This document shows positions 60,125 through 64,000 of a stretch of 64,000 nt of DNA, piece after piece (the stretch's first letter is position 1; the number at the start of each line of letters is the position of its first letter). A program made the position numbers and the translations under genes. The notes below the pieces were generated by a model. It was given only the letters and a program-made list of their open reading frames with translations. It was not told where the DNA came from and made no database searches. The DNA is from Alentia gelatinosa (taxonomy: Eukaryota > Annelida > Polychaeta > Phyllodocida > Polynoidae): assembly GCA_950022655.1 (NCBI GenBank), contig OX465580.1:123673016-123737015 (forward strand), written 5' to 3'.

Positions 60125-60341
60125 GCCCGTTTGATAATCTAGGTTCGTATATGAAGAACCTTTTCTGTACCATGTACAAGGGCTGGCGTTTGATAGTATT
60201 CAAGTCTGTTTGCTATGAAAGTATTAGCCATCCATAAAGTCGTCTAAAGTGTTAAATGAGATTGACTCAAATCGTCCTTGGATCTCGATGGCAAACAGAA
60301 AAGGGTCCGCATGTACGATCCTAGATTATTAAACAGACCCC
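60125..60341. mobile_element. 217-bp TIR element, copy 2
   Basis: Same family as 347-564: left arm GCCCGTTTGATAATCTAGG, right arm CCTAGATTATTAAACAG, inner AACCTTTTCTGT/CAGAAAAGGGT arms. Internal sequence is diverged while the arms are conserved, as in a non-autonomous DNA transposon. Confidence 0.75.
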
Positions 60342-62305
60342 AGGCTCCTACGAATTGTCCATCTACCTTGTTTCCAGATCTATTGTTGAATTTATATAAA
60401 CTGAATGCACACATACAGAGCAGGGGAAACGACCAAGCCTTTTTAAGCGCATTGATACAGCATTAGCAGAGAATAGGATAATGTAACCTATAAAGACACA
60501 AAGTGCGCTTTCTTTGTATCATAACCATTGCTAATCTTAAAGTAGGTTATATGTCACGTACACCATACAAATACATGGCAATCGATTTCACACATACGCT
60601 CACAGGGGAAATTATCTATAGGAATGTGTCGTCAATGTATCCTGTAGTTTTTCTAAACATATCTATGATAAATAACATGGATGAAACTGATAATTTTCTA
60701 TTGCCAAATTATGGGCCCACTGAAAGACATCTCAATCAAGCATAGTATGCGGTATGCTACTGAACACATGCCAAGTCTTGCCTAGTAGAGACAGGACAAC
60801 ATTCAAAATCTCAACTCGGGAACGGTCAACTTTAACCATAAACTCACAAGTATTCCTGTAATCATTAACAATCCTAGGAACTCACAGCCCTGTTGGAATC
60901 GTACCGAACATCCTCACCTTAGCCTATTTAACATCTCAACGATAACTTACTACTCAAATAAATCTAGCCATACCTTGATAGACCACACATGGACACATGT
61001 ATAGTCAAGAAACATTTAACGTGAAAGATATCTTGGCCAACCAGCAGAAGTTCTTCCTACGCACATGGCATTTCAAGCATTATGTGATGAAACTCGGCGG
61101 AGGTTCCATTCTCCAACTCAGACTTGTCACTTTTATCCAGTGACTGACCAGAAATCAAGTGTCATGGGAATCCATGAATATATCGATACAACACATTACT
61201 AATTAGTCATTTCATACCAAATGGAGCCACTACTGCTCTTAACCTTACATACAGTTCAACTTACTTATGTTCCATTCATTGTTCATACACACGCACATTT
61301 AATGTTAAGCTTGGCATAGAGAACGAAGGTTATAGTTATCGTAACTTCCCTTAGAGAATACAAGCATTACTAAAGAGTCAAACTGATCGTTGAACGATCT
61401 GCGGAGAATTGACATTTGCCTAAGATATAAGTACTGAGAAATTTAGGCTGGACTAGGTCCACCCAACACCGACTTCCTTAAGCGCGCCACTGACTAGCTT
61501 CATAATAAACAACAAATTCAAATATTTTCTCATTTACATTGAGATATATCTTCAGGAAATAACTTATTCTATTTCAGTCTAGTCCTTATGATTACACTAA
61601 TAATCCAGAAAGCACATGCAATACCAGTGAGGTACAGTTGTGCAATGAAGCCTGTTTTTCACTATGCAATACTTCTTCGTCGGTATATGAACATATGTGG
61701 TACGTAAGTCATTGGAGCCCTTGAGGGAAATAGCCCATGGCTATTGTGTTATTTTACATCCATTCTATACATTGTCTCTGTCGGAAATGAGCACAAACCA
61801 CACCCTTTTCCCTATGGAATGTCTTCATTGGAAAGAAATATATACAAGAAATTATGAGCCAATACTAAACTGCTCAGCAGTTATTGTTAACCTAAATATC
61901 GTCAATGGAATCGGCACGAAGGAATTGTATAAGTCTTGGAAATAAATAGTATGTAAATCATCCCAAGAGCGATTATGTTGGGGTTTACAATATCACTGGG
62001 TATGGTCCTTAGTCATTCCGTATAGCTGAAGGTCACATAATGTATCTTCAAAGTGGAACATATATAAGTATCGTTAACGTCTAGGTATATTGTATATATA
62101 CACAAAAGAGGGCTGAGACTAAATCAACTCAGAGGCAGCTCTAAAGCGATAACTGCGTGGCGATATAACACAAGAACACTTAAGCGTTGAGCACGGCGGG
62201 ATATTGCGGCGTGGTGGGGATAGGGTAAGACCAGACTCTCAGATAACATGGCGAGGTTAGGATCGGCGCAAAATGTACCTCGGGGGAAAATCCATATCGC
62301 CATTC
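60342..62305. other. Intergenic region between convergent genes
   Basis: AT-rich without coding pattern. It should hold the 3' end of the minus-strand GAS2-family gene, but I could not place a polyadenylation signal. Confidence 0.5.
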
Positions 62306-62404
62306 CTATATCCGACGACTGACAGGTGACGCCACCTCGCGGAAAAATACATCATAGGTCGGACCTGCCATATCCTGCAGACTGCTTCGTGCATGAACTG
62401 CCGC
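62306..62404 (-). CDS. Probable last exon of the GAS2-family gene
   Basis: On the minus strand a strong pyrimidine tract plus CCACCAG precedes 62404. Reading in phase 0, which matches the donor at 63011, gives 32 codons (AAVHARSSLQDMAGPT…VSRRI) ending in TAG at 62308-62306. It is not homologous to anything I recognise. The support is splice signals, matching phase and local GC only. Confidence 0.42.
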   Translation of the reverse strand, partial: AAVHARSSLQDMAGPTYDVFFREVASPVSRRI

Positions 62405-63010
62405 CTGGTGGGGGGCGAGGGAATTAGGCATATGACGTCACACACCAGGCACAACTGGTCACAAGGCCGCATTACTCTGAAATTAACGGAAGAACATCGT
62501 TAGCGACCAGCAGCAAAAATATACCCATCTTTACTGATACAGCTCTTGAGAAGATTCTGATTTAATTCCTCTTCAGGAACTCCTTGCCTTTGACTCAGTC
62601 CTGCACCCTAGCAATTATGTCATACACAAGTCGTGAGTGTGTTTGTCACCATGGTACGCAGGGTTTCATTGGGTATAGTATTTTAACCCACAGTCAATTA
62701 GAATGATATTCTATATGTTTTCTATATATATCCTGAAAAAATCATAAAACTATATTAATTATTTCCCCTCAAAATGAGCCCTCTTATTATTAAACGCACA
62801 AGAAATGCTTGGAGGCATCATCTGGATCCTTCAGGCAATTTCGGGACTGAAAGGGTTAAGAAACACAATACTTATGCTAAGGTCCCATAAACAGCCTGAA
62901 TTAAAATTTATTGATCCAGAAAGGACAAGGATTAAACAACTGCGGTTATTAGCGACCATGCATACCCTAGTCCGGGGTCAATATCGACCCTCTCATGTGA
63001 GTCTACTCAC

Positions 63011-63181
63011 CTTGTACCTTCCGTGGATGAAGAGGAATTTGTCGTCTTCATCAGTAAGGCTGTTACAGGTGGGTTCACGTCTCACCTCCATGATACGACA
63101 CGGGTCGTGTTTGACCAGGTAGTGGTCCAGAGTGTCCCAACCACCGCCCACACGCACCATCACATGTTTCCCTTTCAGCAG
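63011..63181 (-). CDS. GAS2-related (GAR) domain exon, GAS2/GAS2-like family
   Basis: On the minus strand, acceptor TTTCCAG before 63181 and donor AAG|GTGAGT at 63011/63010, 57 codons, phase 0 to 0. It encodes [20 protein letters not shown] followed by DPCRI. This is the C-terminal half of the GAR domain, which binds microtubules in GAS2, GAS2-like and spectraplakin proteins. DTLxHYLxKHDPCR is closer to GAS2/GAS2L than to spectraplakins, which usually read MALDEFLVKNDPCR. After the domain it continues …[14 protein letters not shown]. The N-terminal GAR half and any calponin-homology domain must lie beyond the right edge. The gene is convergent with the receptor. Confidence 0.9.
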
Positions 63182-64000
63182 CTGGAAATCAACAAAATTC
63201 CGTCATATATGATGCCTCTTATGTATATAGGGTCATACAGGGTTATCTGTAACTTCAGTTATACAGGGTTACATGTTGCCAGAGAGTACAGGGCACATAG
63301 CTATTGTGTTATGGAAGCGGTCATCTTGCCCCCGACACTAAACAAAACACTAGTTGGTGGGTTCCGTTATCAACGGATTCTATACAAAAAATATTTGTCT
63401 GTCTTGCCATAGAGGGGTTTTGGCTTCGTCTCATTACAATATAGGTTATTATATAGAAAATGGCAGTAGATAATAGTGGTAGTAATTTCCTGGTGAGTGA
63501 TGGCGGAACTATCAATCACTCTGTGACCTATAGGAGTCCAGGGAGCTGTTTCACTAGCAGCTGCAAGTGTCGCTCTCTGTAATAGTGGCACCACAGAGAC
63601 AGTATGCGTTTCATTAGGAGGTGCACTCAAGCGTGAACGGCACTCGGGAAAGGAGCGACACCAACAGTGGCAGTGACCATTTCATCAGTAAAATCGGTGT
63701 TGCTGTTAGTGTCACTGTGGAGCCTCTGTAAGTGACAGGGTCTACCCTGTCGTTTGTTACGTGTATAGAATACTCTCACCCACTTCCCGTGAGAATTAAG
63801 CAATGAAATTTTTACACGAGTAAGATATACATATATCCTATAATCGTACCAAATATGAAGAAAATCGGCCAAGCGGTCCCGAAGTTATCGGCGTTTGAAC
63901 TTTTTACTCCCTCTGTGCGATTGCGTTAGTCGCTGTTCTTTTTTCACTCCCTCCATAGTGCGGCGGGGTTTCGGCTATTCTGTTTGTCCCCCCCCCCGGA
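63182..64000 (-). other. Probable intron of the GAS2-family gene
   Basis: No sequence resembling the N-terminal half of the GAR domain is visible. The preceding exon must be beyond 64000. Confidence 0.5.

Overview
This is a window of an animal nuclear genome. It has split genes with GT–AG introns, AT-rich introns full of small DNA transposons, tRNA-derived SINEs, long (TA)n and (GA)n microsatellites and many long palindromes. A marine invertebrate fits best. Amphioxus is my leading guess, from base composition, MITE load and the style of adhesion-GPCR present, but nothing here proves the species.

The centre (30–57.5 kb, + strand) is one large gene that I could assemble exon by exon: 23 coding exons, 6,324 nt, 2,107 codons, with every splice phase agreeing. 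It encodes an adhesion G-protein-coupled receptor. The order is a signal peptide, five chitin-binding type-2 (peritrophin-A) domains, a ~490-residue Ser/Thr/Pro mucin-like stalk, a hormone-receptor-motif (HRM) domain, a GAIN domain with an intact GPS (HL|T cleavage site and a TNFAILM tethered agonist), seven transmembrane helices of latrophilin/BAI type, and a ~490-residue cytoplasmic tail with six GYxSxER-type repeats and several tyrosine motifs. All chitin-binding domains and the mucin stalk lie in a single 2.8-kb exon flanked by phase-1 introns. A TATA box and initiator at 30.00 kb are a plausible promoter.

At the right edge, on the minus strand, lies an exon with a clear GAS2-related (GAR) domain (63011–63181), followed by a probable short last exon (62306–62404). 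This is the 3' end of a GAS2-family cytoskeletal linker gene, convergent with the receptor; the rest lies beyond the window.

The first 30 kb hold no gene I recognise. A GC-rich patch at 3.5–4.7 kb ends in a perfect splice donor and could be a 5' non-coding exon. Otherwise this part is dispersed repeats: several TIR/foldback MITE families (one TTAA-flanked and piggyBac-like), a tRNA-derived SINE, G-runs and microsatellites. The most unusual repeat pattern is a TIR core with the word GTTAAGCCTATGG that recurs beside long palindromes, most of which differ from copy to copy.
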